A program made the translations under genes and the position numbers. This document shows, in pieces, positions 8,452 to 17,651 of a DNA stretch of 64,000 nucleotides. The notes under the pieces were generated by a model that was given only the letters and a program-made list of their open reading frames with translations, was not told where the DNA came from and searched no databases. Location of the stretch: contig CAWALV010000006.1 in assembly GCA_963782965.1 (NCBI GenBank), positions 496,001 through 560,000 on the forward strand, given 5' to 3'. This DNA comes from CAWALV01 sp963782965. Its GTDB lineage: Bacteria > Actinomycetota > Actinomycetes > Acidothermales > Acidothermaceae. The first letter of the stretch is position 1. Each line of letters opens with the position of its first letter.

Positions 8452-9132
8452 GTGTCGCGAGTACTGCTCATCGAGGACGACGACCGCATCCGCACCTCGA
8501 TGCGGCTGGCGTTGGCTGACGAAGGCCACGACATCGTCGAGGCGCCGACCGCCGGCGCCGGCCTGGAGGCGTTCGCCGGCGGCAGTGCCGACATCGTCCT
8601 CGTCGACTTGATGCTTCCCGACCTCGACGGGTTCGAATGCTGTCGGCGCTTACGCCGGGGCAGCGACGTCCCGATCATCATGGTCACCGCGCGTACCGAC
8701 ACGCATGACGTCGTCGCGGGCCTGGAGGCGGGCGCCGACGACTACGTCACCAAACCGTTCGAGATGAAGGAGCTGACGGCGCGCATCCGTGCGCTGCTAC
8801 GCCGCAGCCGGCCGTCCAGCCCCGCGTCGCCTGACGTCATCGAGATTCGCGACCTGGAGATCCGGCCCGACGCCGGTGTCGTGCGTCGGCACGGCGACGA
8901 CGTCCACCTCACTCGTACCGAGTTTCGGCTGCTCTGCGAGCTGGCCTCCGCCCCGGAGCGAGTGTTCAGCCGGGAGCTGTTGCTCGAGCGGGTGTGGAGT
9001 TACGACTACTTCGGTGACGGACGCATCGTCGACGTCCATATGCGCCGGTTGCGAACGAAGATCGAGGACGACCCTGCACATCCCGACCTTCTGGTGACCG
9101 TGCGCGGGCTCGGTTACAAACTGCAGCCGTGA
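8452..9132 (+). CDS. OmpR/PhoB-type response regulator
   Basis: A 226-residue two-domain regulator. The receiver has the acidic pocket at residues 8-10 (EDD), the phospho-acceptor Asp52 in VLVDLMLPD, Thr in MVTAR and Lys in YVTKPF. The C-terminal winged helix (HLTRTEFRLLCELA, ERVWSYDYFGDGRIVDVHMRRLR, VRGLGYKL) binds DNA. Start GTG 8452 lies five bases after GAGGAG; the frame is open upstream to 8371 but that part is not conserved. The kinase gene follows after 43 bases and a GerMN lipoprotein after that, an order that recalls MtrA-MtrB-LpqB and the Cse system of streptomycetes. Likely control of envelope genes. Confidence 0.94.
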   Translation: MSRVLLIEDDDRIRTSMRLALADEGHDIVEAPTAGAGLEAFAGGSADIVLVDLMLPDLDGFECCRRLRRGSDVPIIMVTARTDTHDVVAGLEAGADDYVTKPFEMKELTARIRALLRRSRPSSPASPDVIEIRDLEIRPDAGVVRRHGDDVHLTRTEFRLLCELASAPERVFSRELLLERVWSYDYFGDGRIVDVHMRRLRTKIEDDPAHPDLLVTVRGLGYKLQP

Positions 9133-9175
9133 TGGTCGCTCGGCGTGGCACGGTGAGGACGGCGGGCGCGCCGCG

Positions 9176-10726
9176 ATGGTGCTGAGGCGCTTCCCGAGAA
9201 GGTTGGGGTTGCGCTCGCGCGTGACCATGATCTTCTTCGTCGGGGCGTTCGCCATCGCGGCCGTGATGGCGAGCGTCGCGTACCTGCTGGCCCACAACTA
9301 CCTGCTCGGTGAACGGCAGAGTTCTGCGCGGCGCCAAGCCTTCGCGAACGCGCGTCTGGTGCGCTCGGAGCTGCGCGCGCCCAGCGCCGACATCACGGTC
9401 TTCCTCGGCACGGTGCCGACCGGAAGCGAGTCGTCGACGCTGGTGTACCGGCGAGGGCACTGGTTCGCCTCGTCGGTGGCCGTGTCGCCCACGGAGTTGC
9501 CGAACGACGTCGTTGCCGATGCGATCGCGGGCACTGCCGCTACGCAACGTTTCGCGCACGCCGGCACCACCTACCTTGTCGTGGCAGTGCCGATACCTGC
9601 GGTCGACGCCGTGTACGTCCAGGTGTTCTCCCTGCGCGAGCTGAACTCCACGCTGCACATCTTGTCGGCGTCGCTCTCCGTCGCCGCGCTGGTCACTGCC
9701 ATCGCCGGTGCCATGATCGGCGTGTGGGCGAGCAAGCTCGCGCTGCAACCGGTGCGCGACGTCGCGGCCGCTGCCGGCAACATCGCCGAAGGCAACCTCG
9801 AAACCCGGCTTCGGGTGACGGAGGACCCGGGGCTCGCCCGCCTCGCGAAGGCGTTCAACTCGATGGTCGACGCGCTGCAGGCGCGGCTCGCGCGCGACGC
9901 GCAGTTCGCCTCTGACGTGAGCCATGAGCTGCGGTCGCCGTTGACGACGCTCGCCACGTCGCTGACCGTTCTCGAACGGCACACCGAGGGTTGGCGTGAG
10001 TCGCAGCTGCAGGCACTCGAACTCGTCAAGTCGGAGACCGCGGCCTTCCAGCGACTCGTCGAGGATCTCCTGGAGATGTCGCGCGTCGATGCGGGCGCCA
10101 CAACCCTGGTGCCCGACGAGGTGTTCGCAGGAGAGTTCCTCTGTCAGGTCGCGGCGTCCCTGCGTCCGGGGGTCGCGATCGACATCGCCCCCGATGCGGG
10201 CCAGGTGTTCGTGCAGATCGACAAGCGCCGGATGGAGCGCGTGTTCGCCAACCTCGTCGAGAATGCCGACCGTTACGCCGGGGGAGTCGTCCGGTTCGGC
10301 CTTCGCCGAACCACGGCGGACGAGCTCGCCCACCCCGTCGAGGGCAACGGCGCCGCACGGGATGGTAGGTCGGCCCGAGCGGGAAGGGCTCCGGCCGCGC
10401 GCAAGGCTCGGCACCGATGGCGCCGCCGAGCCGGTCGCCTGAGCCGTGCGGATCTCGCCGGCTCCATGGACGCCGTCGCCCCTGCGTTGGCCATCCGCTA
10501 CGAGGTCGACGACGCGGGGCCGGGCATTCCGGACACCGACCGGGAGCACATCTTCGAGCGGTTCGCCCGCGGTGGCTACGGTTACCGGGCGTCGGGCTCC
10601 GGAGTTGGCTTGGGTCTCGCGCTGGTCGCCGAGCACGTCGCCATGCACAACGGCCGGGTGTGGGCCGAGGAACGCCCCGGCGGCGGCGCTCGGTTCGTCA
10701 TCGCCCTACCAGCGGACGACGCATGA
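9176..10726 (+). CDS. HAMP-containing sensor histidine kinase with an insert in the ATPase domain
   Basis: A 516-residue membrane kinase. One helix at residues 14-40, an extracytoplasmic sensor of about 125 residues, and a second helix near 160-185 are followed by HAMP (ASKLALQPVRDVAAAAGNIA). The dimerisation helix has DVSHELRSPLTTL with the phosphorylated His, then the N box FANLVENADRYAGG, G1 VDDAGPGIPD, F box IFERFARGGYG and G2 GSGVGLGLALVAEH. About 50 residues rich in Arg and Ala (near 385-435) separate the N and G1 boxes, much more than usual. ATG 9176 is the only good start. Its stop overlaps the next ATG, so the lipoprotein is translationally coupled. Confidence 0.93.
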   Translation: MVLRRFPRRLGLRSRVTMIFFVGAFAIAAVMASVAYLLAHNYLLGERQSSARRQAFANARLVRSELRAPSADITVFLGTVPTGSESSTLVYRRGHWFASSVAVSPTELPNDVVADAIAGTAATQRFAHAGTTYLVVAVPIPAVDAVYVQVFSLRELNSTLHILSASLSVAALVTAIAGAMIGVWASKLALQPVRDVAAAAGNIAEGNLETRLRVTEDPGLARLAKAFNSMVDALQARLARDAQFASDVSHELRSPLTTLATSLTVLERHTEGWRESQLQALELVKSETAAFQRLVEDLLEMSRVDAGATTLVPDEVFAGEFLCQVAASLRPGVAIDIAPDAGQVFVQIDKRRMERVFANLVENADRYAGGVVRFGLRRTTADELAHPVEGNGAARDGRSARAGRAPAARKARHRWRRRAGRLSRADLAGSMDAVAPALAIRYEVDDAGPGIPDTDREHIFERFARGGYGYRASGSGVGLGLALVAEHVAMHNGRVWAEERPGGGARFVIALPADDA

Positions 10727-11466
10727 ACCGCGCCCGGCGATTCTTCTTCGGCCTGGGTCCCGCCGCGCTCGTGCTGGCCTGCATCGGCGGCTGCGGGGTC
10801 GGACCGCAGCGGCATGCGAGCCTGGTCCCCAGCGGCGACGTACCTTCCGTGCTGGCGCAGACAACCGAGTCGGCGCCGTCGTCGCCATCCGTGTCGCCGA
10901 GTACGCAATCACCCACGTCGACGATCTTCTTGGTGAAGATGGAGGCGAACCAGAACCGCCTGGTGCGAGTACATCGTCCGGAGGATCAAACATCGACGCT
11001 GCTCGGGCTGATTCGCACGCTGCTCGTGGGCCCGACCGATGCCGAGGTCAAGGACGGAATGACGAGTGCGCTGAACACCGCACCCGAGTTGCGCGGCGTG
11101 CGCTCCGGCGAGCTCGCGACCATCGACCTCGGTTCGACGTTCACCGACATCAGGGGGCAGAGCCAGGTCCTCGCCACCGCACAGATCGTGCTCACTGCGG
11201 TGTCGTTTCCAGGGGTGAAGTCCGTCGTGATAACCATCGACGGCGCTCCTGCGGCCGTGCCGTTGGCCGACGGCACGTTGACCAGCCGCCCCCTCGAGGC
11301 GGCCGACTACTCCTGTCTTGTCGTGGGCAGCAGCAGTCCGTGCGCGGCGGGTGCGGTCAGCGAGTCGCCGTCCGCGTCGCTGACCCCGACGCCGGCTGTG
11401 TCCGCGCAGCCACTGGCGGGGTCGGCGCCCGGCACCGCCTCCGCGAGCGTGTCCCCGACGCCGTGA
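10723..11466 (+). CDS. Lipoprotein with GerMN domain
   Basis: A 247-residue exported lipoprotein. The signal MNRARRFFFGLGPAALVLA runs into a lipobox ending IGGC, so the mature protein is anchored through Cys near residue 23. After a Ser/Pro-rich linker the GerMN domain covers about residues 70-185: LIRTLLVGPTDAEVKDGMTS, GVRSGELATIDLGSTF and LTAVSFPGVKSVVITIDG. The last 60 residues are Ser/Thr/Pro-rich. GerMN domains occur in LpqB, which works with the MtrAB two-component system. ATG 10723 overlaps the kinase stop (ATGA), so it probably modulates that sensor at the membrane; this is inferred from position. Confidence 0.9.
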   Translation: MNRARRFFFGLGPAALVLACIGGCGVGPQRHASLVPSGDVPSVLAQTTESAPSSPSVSPSTQSPTSTIFLVKMEANQNRLVRVHRPEDQTSTLLGLIRTLLVGPTDAEVKDGMTSALNTAPELRGVRSGELATIDLGSTFTDIRGQSQVLATAQIVLTAVSFPGVKSVVITIDGAPAAVPLADGTLTSRPLEAADYSCLVVGSSSPCAAGAVSESPSASLTPTPAVSAQPLAGSAPGTASASVSPTP

Positions 11467-11493
11467 CAGCGGGCCGGTTGCGGTAGCGAGAGT

Positions 11494-12123
11494 TCAGCGC
11501 TTGACGGCGACCAGGAGGCCGTCGCCGACCGGCAGCAGGGTCGGCACGAACCGAGGATCGTCTCGCATCGCCTTGCCCAAGTCGCGGATCGCGATGGTCG
11601 CGGGATCGCGCTGAGCGGGGTCGGCTACCCGGTCGTGCCACAAGGCGTTGTCGAAGGCCACGACGCCGCCCGGCCGGAGCAGCCGTACCGCTTCGTTGAG
11701 GTACTCGGCGTACTCGGTCTTCTGCCCGTCGCAGAAGACCAGGTCGTAGGCAGCGTCTGTGAGGCGTGGCAACACCTCGAGCGCGGGACCACAGATGAGC
11801 CGGGCCCGGCCCGGGGGGAAGCCGGCGTCGGTGTACGCCTGCTTCGCCAGTCGCTGGTGCTCGGCCTCGACGTCGATCGAGGTGAGAATCCCCTCCGCGT
11901 TCATGCCACGCAGCAGCCAGACGCCCGAGACGCCGCAGCCACTACCGATCTCGACGACGGCGCGAGCATCGAGCACGGCGGCGAGAAAGCGCAGCATCGC
12001 GCCGCCGCCGGGCAGGATCGGGACGGCCCCGAGTTCGGTACCGCGCGCCGCGGCGGCCGCGAGAACCTCATCCTCGCCGAGGTAGGCCTCGGAGTACTCC
12101 CATGTCTGTTGCAGGCCGGCCAC
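11494..12123 (-). CDS. O-methyltransferase (class I SAM, Rv1220c type)
   Basis: A 209-residue SAM-dependent methyltransferase of the catechol/caffeoyl-CoA O-methyltransferase family. Visible are VVEIGSGCGVSGVWLLRGM (SAM loop I), LTSIDVEAEHQRLAKQAY (acidic loop II), YDLVFCDGQKTEYAEYLNEA (metal-binding Asp) and ALWHDRVADP. It probably methylates a small hydroxylated substrate, which is unknown. Start ATG 12123. In mycobacteria the same gene sits divergently beside sigE, and that arrangement is kept here. Confidence 0.92.
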   Translation of the reverse strand: MAGLQQTWEYSEAYLGEDEVLAAAAARGTELGAVPILPGGGAMLRFLAAVLDARAVVEIGSGCGVSGVWLLRGMNAEGILTSIDVEAEHQRLAKQAYTDAGFPPGRARLICGPALEVLPRLTDAAYDLVFCDGQKTEYAEYLNEAVRLLRPGGVVAFDNALWHDRVADPAQRDPATIAIRDLGKAMRDDPRFVPTLLPVGDGLLVAVKR

Positions 12124-12352
12124 GGCGGGCCTCCCAGAGGTGTCGGCGGTAGCGCGGAGCGCGAATACGTGTCACGCGCAGCGTAGCCCGCAGCGTTGCG
12201 GGCACGCTGCGGAGCCGGTCCGCGAGCCGCCGCGACATCAGGAAACCTTCAGGATCGTGGCGCACCATGCGCACAGGGCCGTTCGTGAGCTCGGCCTACA
12301 GCGGGCCCGCCGGGAGGGCGGCTCGCAGGTGTCGAACTGGAGGTGTCGCCAG

Positions 12353-13015
12353 ATGCAGCACTCCGCCGTGGCGGCCGGTGGTCAGCCGGCCCCCGAAGCG
12401 TGGCTGGCGCCGTCGTGGGACGACGTGGTGCGCCTGCACGGCCCGCGCGTGTACCGACTGGCCTACCGACTCACCGGCAATCCCTACGACGCCGAAGACC
12501 TCACCCAAGACGTATTCGTTCGGGTCTTCCGTTCGCTGTCGAGCTACGTTCCGGGCTCATTCGAGGGATGGCTGCATCGCATCACGACTAACCTTTTCCT
12601 CGATATGGCACGGCGGCGGGCTCGCATTCGCTTCGAAGGCTTCGCCGACGACGCACCCGATCGGCTTGCCGGCAACGCACCGACTCCCGCGCAGGTCTAC
12701 GACGAAACCCACTGGGACGACGACGTGCAGCGCGCGCTCGACTCGCTGGCGCCGGAGTTTCGCGCGGCCGTCGTCCTGTGCGACATCGAGGGGCTCTCGT
12801 ACGAGGAGATCGCCGCGACGCTCGACGTCAAACTAGGCACGGTGCGCAGCCGTATTCATCGTGGTCGCGCGCACTTGCGCGAGGCCTTGATGCATCGAGC
12901 GCCCGCGCCCGCCAGGCGGCGTCCGGTCGCGTCGGCTCTGCTCGGCACGCATGCAGGCGGGCGCTCGCGCCGTCCGAACGTCCGATCGGGCATCGCCGGT
13001 CTCGCTGCGTCGTAG
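12353..13015 (+). CDS. sigE: ECF RNA polymerase sigma factor, SigE-like
   Basis: A 220-residue ECF sigma factor. Region 2: VVRLHGPRVYRLAYRL, AEDLTQDVFVRVFRSL and SFEGWLHRITTNLFLDMARR. Region 4: LAPEFRAAVVLCDIEGLSYE, then IAATLDVKLGTVRSRIHRGR. The last 40 residues are basic and Ala-rich. Start is set at ATG 12353, eight bases after GGAGGT; a GTG at 12329 is in frame but less well placed. The divergent O-methyltransferase matches mycobacterial sigE, where SigE answers envelope and oxidative stress. No zinc-binding anti-sigma (RseA) gene follows: the next gene is a YdeI-family gene on the other strand. It may be controlled in trans or by the two-component system upstream. Confidence 0.9.
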   Translation: MQHSAVAAGGQPAPEAWLAPSWDDVVRLHGPRVYRLAYRLTGNPYDAEDLTQDVFVRVFRSLSSYVPGSFEGWLHRITTNLFLDMARRRARIRFEGFADDAPDRLAGNAPTPAQVYDETHWDDDVQRALDSLAPEFRAAVVLCDIEGLSYEEIAATLDVKLGTVRSRIHRGRAHLREALMHRAPAPARRRPVASALLGTHAGGRSRRPNVRSGIAGLAAS

Positions 13016-13055
13016 CGGGAACGCCGCCGGGCGATGCGGAAGGCGCGACAGGGTG

Positions 13056-13685
13056 CTAGCGGGCGCCCCGGCGGTCGGGGTGTGAGGAGTTTCCCTGCGG
13101 CTTGGTCCGTTGGGGGTACGGTGTCTCGCCCCGCCCGAGCATCTCGACGTACTGCTTGATCCGGCGGGCACGGGTCTCTGCGCGCTTGGCTTGGTGCACG
13201 CGGTACAGCACCGCGAACCTGTTCGTCCGGGTCAGCGCGTTCCACATCGCCTGCGCGGCCGGCGACGCGGCGAGCGCATCGCGCAGGTCGTCCGGCACCT
13301 CGATCGACGCCGAACCGGCGTACGCCCTCTCCCACCGCCCATCCGCTTTCGCCCGCTCGACCTCGGCGAGACCGGCGGGTTGCATCCGCCCCTCTGCGAT
13401 TAGCCGTTCGACCGTCTCGGCGTTGTGCTTGGACCAGCCGCTACGCGCGCGGCGCGGCGTGAACCGCACGCAATAGGTCGCGGCGTCCCGACGGGTGAGG
13501 TGACCGTCGATCCAGCCGTGGCAAAGCGCCTCGGGCAGCGCGTCGTCGTAGGTCAGCCGCGTCGGCTCGGTCACACCCTTCTTCGCCAGTACCAGCCGTA
13601 CGCCGGACGCCGTCGCGTGGTGGGCCGCAAGCCAGGCGCGCCATGCGGCGGCGTCCACGACCAGCAACTCCGGCGTCTCGTTCAC
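13056..13685 (-). CDS. YdeI/OmpD-associated family protein
   Basis: A 209-residue protein of the YdeI/OmpD-associated family. Typical motifs: WRAWLAAHHATASGVRLVL, LTYDDALPEALCHGWIDGH, CVRFTPRRARSGWSKHN (the family FTPR-x-SxWS motif), GWERAY-like RWERAYAGSASIEVPDDL and the C-terminal HQAKRAETRARRIKQYVEML. The family is widespread in soil actinobacteria; its biochemical role is not established. It ends 40 bases beyond the end of sigE, converging on it. Confidence 0.88.
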   Translation of the reverse strand: MNETPELLVVDAAAWRAWLAAHHATASGVRLVLAKKGVTEPTRLTYDDALPEALCHGWIDGHLTRRDAATYCVRFTPRRARSGWSKHNAETVERLIAEGRMQPAGLAEVERAKADGRWERAYAGSASIEVPDDLRDALAASPAAQAMWNALTRTNRFAVLYRVHQAKRAETRARRIKQYVEMLGRGETPYPQRTKPQGNSSHPDRRGAR

Positions 13686-13953
13686 CTGACCATTCTCGGT
13701 GCCACCGATTTACTCCCGAAGGTGGGCCATGGCGCACTGATCGCACACTCGGCGCGGCTCAACGGCAGACCTGTCGACGACGAACTTTCGCCTGGCCGCG
13801 CCGACGGCAGGCTTGACGCTCGCCGGGCGGCTAACAACCCGTCGAGAACGGGCACGAACTCGACGGGTGACTCAGGTCGCGTGCGATGGTCGACAGCTTG
13901 CCCCGATACGGCTAGCACACGACGGCCACACCATCGCCTTCGGCAGGCAATGG

Positions 13954-15090
13954 CTAGTTGAACGGCACCGTGATTGGTCCGGGCGCGCGGCGATAGACCG
14001 CGAAGAAGTCCCGGTCGTCGGGCACGAGGTAGCGGTTCGGGTTCTGCATCGGCTGTGGCTCGACCATCGTCGGGGTCAGCACCGGTTGATGGGTGTAGGT
14101 GATGAGGCTGTGCCACTCGGGGTTGATGTCGAATTCCATCGCCGTGACTGCGCCGGCGTGCTGGAGGATGTTCGCCAAAGTGACCACGGTCTGGTCGTTC
14201 GCGACGACGAACAGGAGATTGCCTTGCGCGTCGACGCCGACGCCGGTCCGCCACACACGCACCGCGTTTCCGAGGGTGTACCCCCACTGCGCGCTGTGCG
14301 GGTTGTCGTTGAGGGCGGGGTTGAGCGCTCCGTTCCACACGATTGGGGCAAGGCTCTGGCGCGCCCAGGCCACGTCCGGGCCCGCGTTCGGGCCGCCGCT
14401 CCACTTCACTATCGCGATCGTGCCATCGCGGTACCCGACGAGCGTTGCATTGCCGGGCTTGAGTGGCTCGTTCATCAAGCCGTTGTCGGTCGAACCGTTG
14501 CCTCCGTCCGCGTAGACGAACGCACCATTGAACGTGGCCAGGAGCCGTGAGCGTTGACTCAACGGGACCATCATCGGTCCTCGCACGGCGGCCTTCGGCG
14601 GTTCGTAACGGCCGGGGTAGTACGCGAGCGCTGTCCGACTGTGGTCCAGCCACATGACATAGGCCACGGTCCTTGGATAGGCCGGCTCCGGTCGGAAAGT
14701 CGTAACCAGTACGGGTGGGCCGCCGTCCACCGCAGGGCCGGTGGGCTGCCACACACCTTCTCCCGGTAGTGGGTCGGGGAGCACCGGTGTGATCGGGGGC
14801 GGCCACCCGGACGGCGTCGGACTTACGAGGCTCGGACTCGGCGATGGTCGGCTACTGACGACCGGGCGCGGTGCGACGACCCCGACCGAGGGCAGCGCAG
14901 CCAATTGAGGTCCACCGGGCTTGGGACTCTTCCAGCCGTAGTAGTAGTGCTCCGTTTCGTCAACGACCCAGTTACCGCCGGGAACTGTGCGGATCCATTC
15001 GACGCTGCGTGCTGCGAAAGACATGCTCGTCGGGCGGAGCATCCATCGGGCGTACGAAACCCCCGGTACCAGGAGGATCACCACCGCCAC
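13954..15090 (-). CDS. Phosphodiester glycosidase (NAGPA/DUF2233) family exported protein
   Basis: A 378-residue protein with an N-terminal membrane helix or signal (VAVVILLVPGVSYA) and a Pro/Ser/Val-rich linker near residues 65-110. The NAGPA-like domain covers roughly 115-378: LLATFNGAFVYADGGNGSTD, VGYRDGTIAIVKWSGG, GVDAQGNLLFVVANDQTVV and MEFDINPEWHSLITY. Relatives cleave N-acetylglucosamine phosphodiesters or wall-linked phosphosugars. The GTG at 15090 falls inside the hydrophobic stretch, and codons upstream to a stop at 15229-15231 encode RHRRAGRAA-like basic residues but no ATG, GTG or TTG. The true start is therefore unsettled. Confidence 0.75.
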   Translation of the reverse strand: MAVVILLVPGVSYARWMLRPTSMSFAARSVEWIRTVPGGNWVVDETEHYYYGWKSPKPGGPQLAALPSVGVVAPRPVVSSRPSPSPSLVSPTPSGWPPPITPVLPDPLPGEGVWQPTGPAVDGGPPVLVTTFRPEPAYPRTVAYVMWLDHSRTALAYYPGRYEPPKAAVRGPMMVPLSQRSRLLATFNGAFVYADGGNGSTDNGLMNEPLKPGNATLVGYRDGTIAIVKWSGGPNAGPDVAWARQSLAPIVWNGALNPALNDNPHSAQWGYTLGNAVRVWRTGVGVDAQGNLLFVVANDQTVVTLANILQHAGAVTAMEFDINPEWHSLITYTHQPVLTPTMVEPQPMQNPNRYLVPDDRDFFAVYRRAPGPITVPFN

Positions 15091-15554
15091 GACCGCGGCA
15101 CGCCCGGCCCGCCGGTGCCGGTGGCCGGTGGTCCTAGCCGCTGCGGGAGTGGTCGCACCGTCGGGCGAGGCAACGCCGCGCGTGCGGCCCCGAAGTCGGA
15201 AGTTGACGTCGATCGTACCGGCTCCTGTTCAGCACGAACACGTGTGCCGTGCAGAGCAGGACGCTACGGGGCCATCCTGATGGAAACATGAACTCGCGCC
15301 GAGCTGTCAAGCCTGGTCACCGCGGATGAGGCGCCCCGAGACGATGACGGAATCGGTTTCTGGGTGACGAGTGAGCCTCGTGCACGCCCGAATCACGCGG
15401 CTGGGTTGTCGGATCGGAGGAAGCGCCGACAACGAGCAGCACATCTACCGCGGAGAACCGGCGCTGCGCTGAAGCTCCCACGCCGCCTCGGCTCTGCTCG
15501 GCTCGAAAGAACCGGTCGCCGTCGCCGGTGTGAATGGCCGGGACGCGAAAGCTG
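15091..15554. other. Gene-free stretch
   Basis: Lies upstream of the glycosidase gene and beyond the stop of the acetyltransferase. I see no reading frame with family similarity, no hairpin of note and no tRNA. About 140 bases next to the glycosidase may code for its missing N terminus if it starts at a rare codon. Confidence 0.4.
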
Positions 15555-16100
15555 CTACCCCAGGATCCGTCGGTCGACCGTTTCGCTGCTAGGAGCGCGG
15601 AAGATCACGAACGTGTCCTTAGGTATCCAAGGCTTGTTCGGCACGGGACGCGACTCCACGCGCCACTCGGACGGCGCGAGAAGATCGGCGATCTTTCGCC
15701 AGAAGCGCGCGGCGGCGATGTTGTTCTCCTGGAAGCCGATCTCCCAGGTTCCGGGCCAGCGCGTCAGCACGGTCACGGCGGCGTGTTGACCGAGGCGAAC
15801 GCGGCGGGCACGCCGCAGGACGAAGAAGTCATCGAGAGTGCGGCGTTCGTGCGTGAGGCCGGCGACCGTCACGAAGCCCGCCAAGTGCTCGCCGTCGTAG
15901 AGCAGGCAGGCGGCACGGGCGGCGTCGCCCGCGACGTAGGTGTGCAGATCGTGAAGCGGGAACAGCCCGTCCTGGTTCGTCCATGAGTCCCGGAACTCGG
16001 ATAAGTCGTGCCGGTACAACTGCCAAAGGCGCTCCAGTACTGCCGTATCCGACGCGTCGGCGTCTTTCAGCGTGAGCGGCGCCCGCGGTGGTGACGGCAC
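15555..16100 (-). CDS. GNAT-family N-acetyltransferase
   Basis: A 181-residue GNAT-fold protein. Residues 10-60 form the N-terminal helices (AVLERLWQLYRHDLSEFR), then strands LYDGEHLAGFVTVAG and the DDFFVLRRARRVRLGQHAAV segment. This last matches the acetyl-CoA loop region (V-x-x-x-x-R/Q-x-x-G/A), and WEIGFQENNIAAARFWRKI is the typical C-terminal motif. The acceptor substrate is unknown. Start 16100 (ATG) gives a normal length. It stands alone with gene-free stretches on both sides. Confidence 0.85.
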   Translation of the reverse strand: MPSPPRAPLTLKDADASDTAVLERLWQLYRHDLSEFRDSWTNQDGLFPLHDLHTYVAGDAARAACLLYDGEHLAGFVTVAGLTHERRTLDDFFVLRRARRVRLGQHAAVTVLTRWPGTWEIGFQENNIAAARFWRKIADLLAPSEWRVESRPVPNKPWIPKDTFVIFRAPSSETVDRRILG

Positions 16101-16447
16101 GCGCCGAGTCTAAGCGCCGTCACGGCCCCGCAGCCGTAGCCGCATTCACCACTCGTGGGAGCCCGACCCAGGAGCCGGGACAGGGCCGGGCGAGTTCGGC
16201 TCCTAAGACTGGTAGATGGACCCAACTCCGCACGGCTGGGTGAGCGGAGGTGCCCTACTGCGAGGCAGTGACGACATCGAACAGATCCGGTACCGGTCAC
16301 CCCTGCCGCGAATGCTCATTCACCTGAGCATGGACAGGCGGCAGGCGAACTCACGCAACTGCCGATGAGCGGAAGTGCCAATCTGGCTTGTGGCGGTTGG
16401 CTCTTCGCTAGGTGTGACCTGCCCTGTTGATGCGTACGCTGCCGGAC
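16101..16447. other. Gene-free stretch
   Basis: Carries the upstream regions of two divergent genes (acetyltransferase and aldo/keto reductase). No ribosome site is visible before the reductase and I see no clear promoter, repeat or RNA gene. Confidence 0.4.
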
Positions 16448-17440
16448 ATGAGTGGCGATATGACGTACGCGCACCTGGGACGCTCCGGCCTGCAGGTGAG
16501 CCGGATCGCTCTGGGGACGATGGACTTCGGGTACCTGCTGGAGGAGTCCACCAGCTTCGACATCATGGACGCGGCGGTCGCCGCCGGGATCAACCACTTC
16601 GACACCGCCGACGTCTACGGCGGTCCGCAAGCGGCTGACATGGCCATGGGCTACGGCGTGTCGGAGGAAGTGATCGGACGATGGCTGCGGCGCAGCGGGC
16701 GTCGTGATGACATCGTGCTTGCGACGAAGGCGTACCAGCCGATGGGGCTCGGGCCCAACGACCGGCGGCTGTCCGCGTACCACCTTCGGCGGGCGTGCGA
16801 CGCGAGCCTGCGCCGGTTGCAGACCGACCACATCGACTTGTACCAGATGCACCACGTCGACCGGACCACGCCGTGGGAGGAGATCTGGCAGGCGATGGAG
16901 CAGCTGGTCCGCGCGGGCAAGGTGACCTATGTCGGCAGCAGCAACTTCGCTGCCTGGGACGTCGCCCTGGCGCAGTCCACCGCCACCGCGAGGCACTTCC
17001 TGGGCCTGACCTCTGAGCAGTGCCTGTACAACCTGGCCAAGCGCAGCGTGGAGATCGAGTTGGCGCCCGCGCTGCGAAGCCTTGGCATCGGCCTGATCGC
17101 CTACAGCCCCCTGCACGCCGGACTGCTGGCCGGAGCGCTGGAGGCTGTCACGGCGGGTCGCGCGTCGAGCCAGATGCAACAGCGGGTCGCCGCCCAGCAC
17201 GAGCAGCTTGAGACGTACGAACGGCTCTGCCGCGAGCTGGACGCCAGGCCGGCGGAGGTGGCGCTCGCCTGGTTGCTAGGCACACCCGGCGTGTCGACGG
17301 CGATCGTCGGGGTCGGCTCTGTCGAGCAGCTCCACTCGAACCTCGGCGCAGTCTCGCTGAGTCTGGACGCCGAGGTCCTGCAGCAGCTTGAGCACATCTG
17401 GCCAGGTCCAGGTGAGGCGCCACAGGCCTACGCCTGGTGA
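16448..17440 (+). CDS. Aldo/keto reductase
   Basis: A 330-residue TIM-barrel oxidoreductase that reduces carbonyl compounds with NADPH. The catalytic tetrad is visible: Asp and Tyr in FDTADVYGG, Lys in VLATKAYQPMG and His in LYQMHHVDR. The cofactor end shows VGSSNFAAWDVALAQ, LIAYSPLHAGLLAGAL and VSTAIVGVGSVEQLHSNL. The family most like it is the AKR11/AKR12-type bacterial reductases. Several in-frame starts crowd the 5' end (TTG 16427, ATG 16430, 16448, 16460) and none has a strong ribosome site; the family usually begins just before TYAHLGRSGLQVSRI. Single-gene unit. Confidence 0.92.
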   Translation: MSGDMTYAHLGRSGLQVSRIALGTMDFGYLLEESTSFDIMDAAVAAGINHFDTADVYGGPQAADMAMGYGVSEEVIGRWLRRSGRRDDIVLATKAYQPMGLGPNDRRLSAYHLRRACDASLRRLQTDHIDLYQMHHVDRTTPWEEIWQAMEQLVRAGKVTYVGSSNFAAWDVALAQSTATARHFLGLTSEQCLYNLAKRSVEIELAPALRSLGIGLIAYSPLHAGLLAGALEAVTAGRASSQMQQRVAAQHEQLETYERLCRELDARPAEVALAWLLGTPGVSTAIVGVGSVEQLHSNLGAVSLSLDAEVLQQLEHIWPGPGEAPQAYAW

Positions 17441-17651
17441 CACGCCGACCTGCGGCGTGCGAGAGGTGGCCTGCGGTTCATGCATGCTGCGCGGGGCGTC
17501 CGCTCATCAGCGATGACGGATGCGCGGCTCGGTCAGCCTGAACCAGAGCGCCGTTGCCTCTTTGGCATCATCCGCTCCGCCCGTCTCTCTTCCGCGGCTC
17601 GGTAGCTGCATCTCACGGGAACCGCCGGCGTCACTTCGGCATCCAACCCGC

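Noticed and set aside
12140..12352. Longer N terminus for the sigma factor
   Set aside because: No similarity, and a strong ribosome site precedes ATG 12353.
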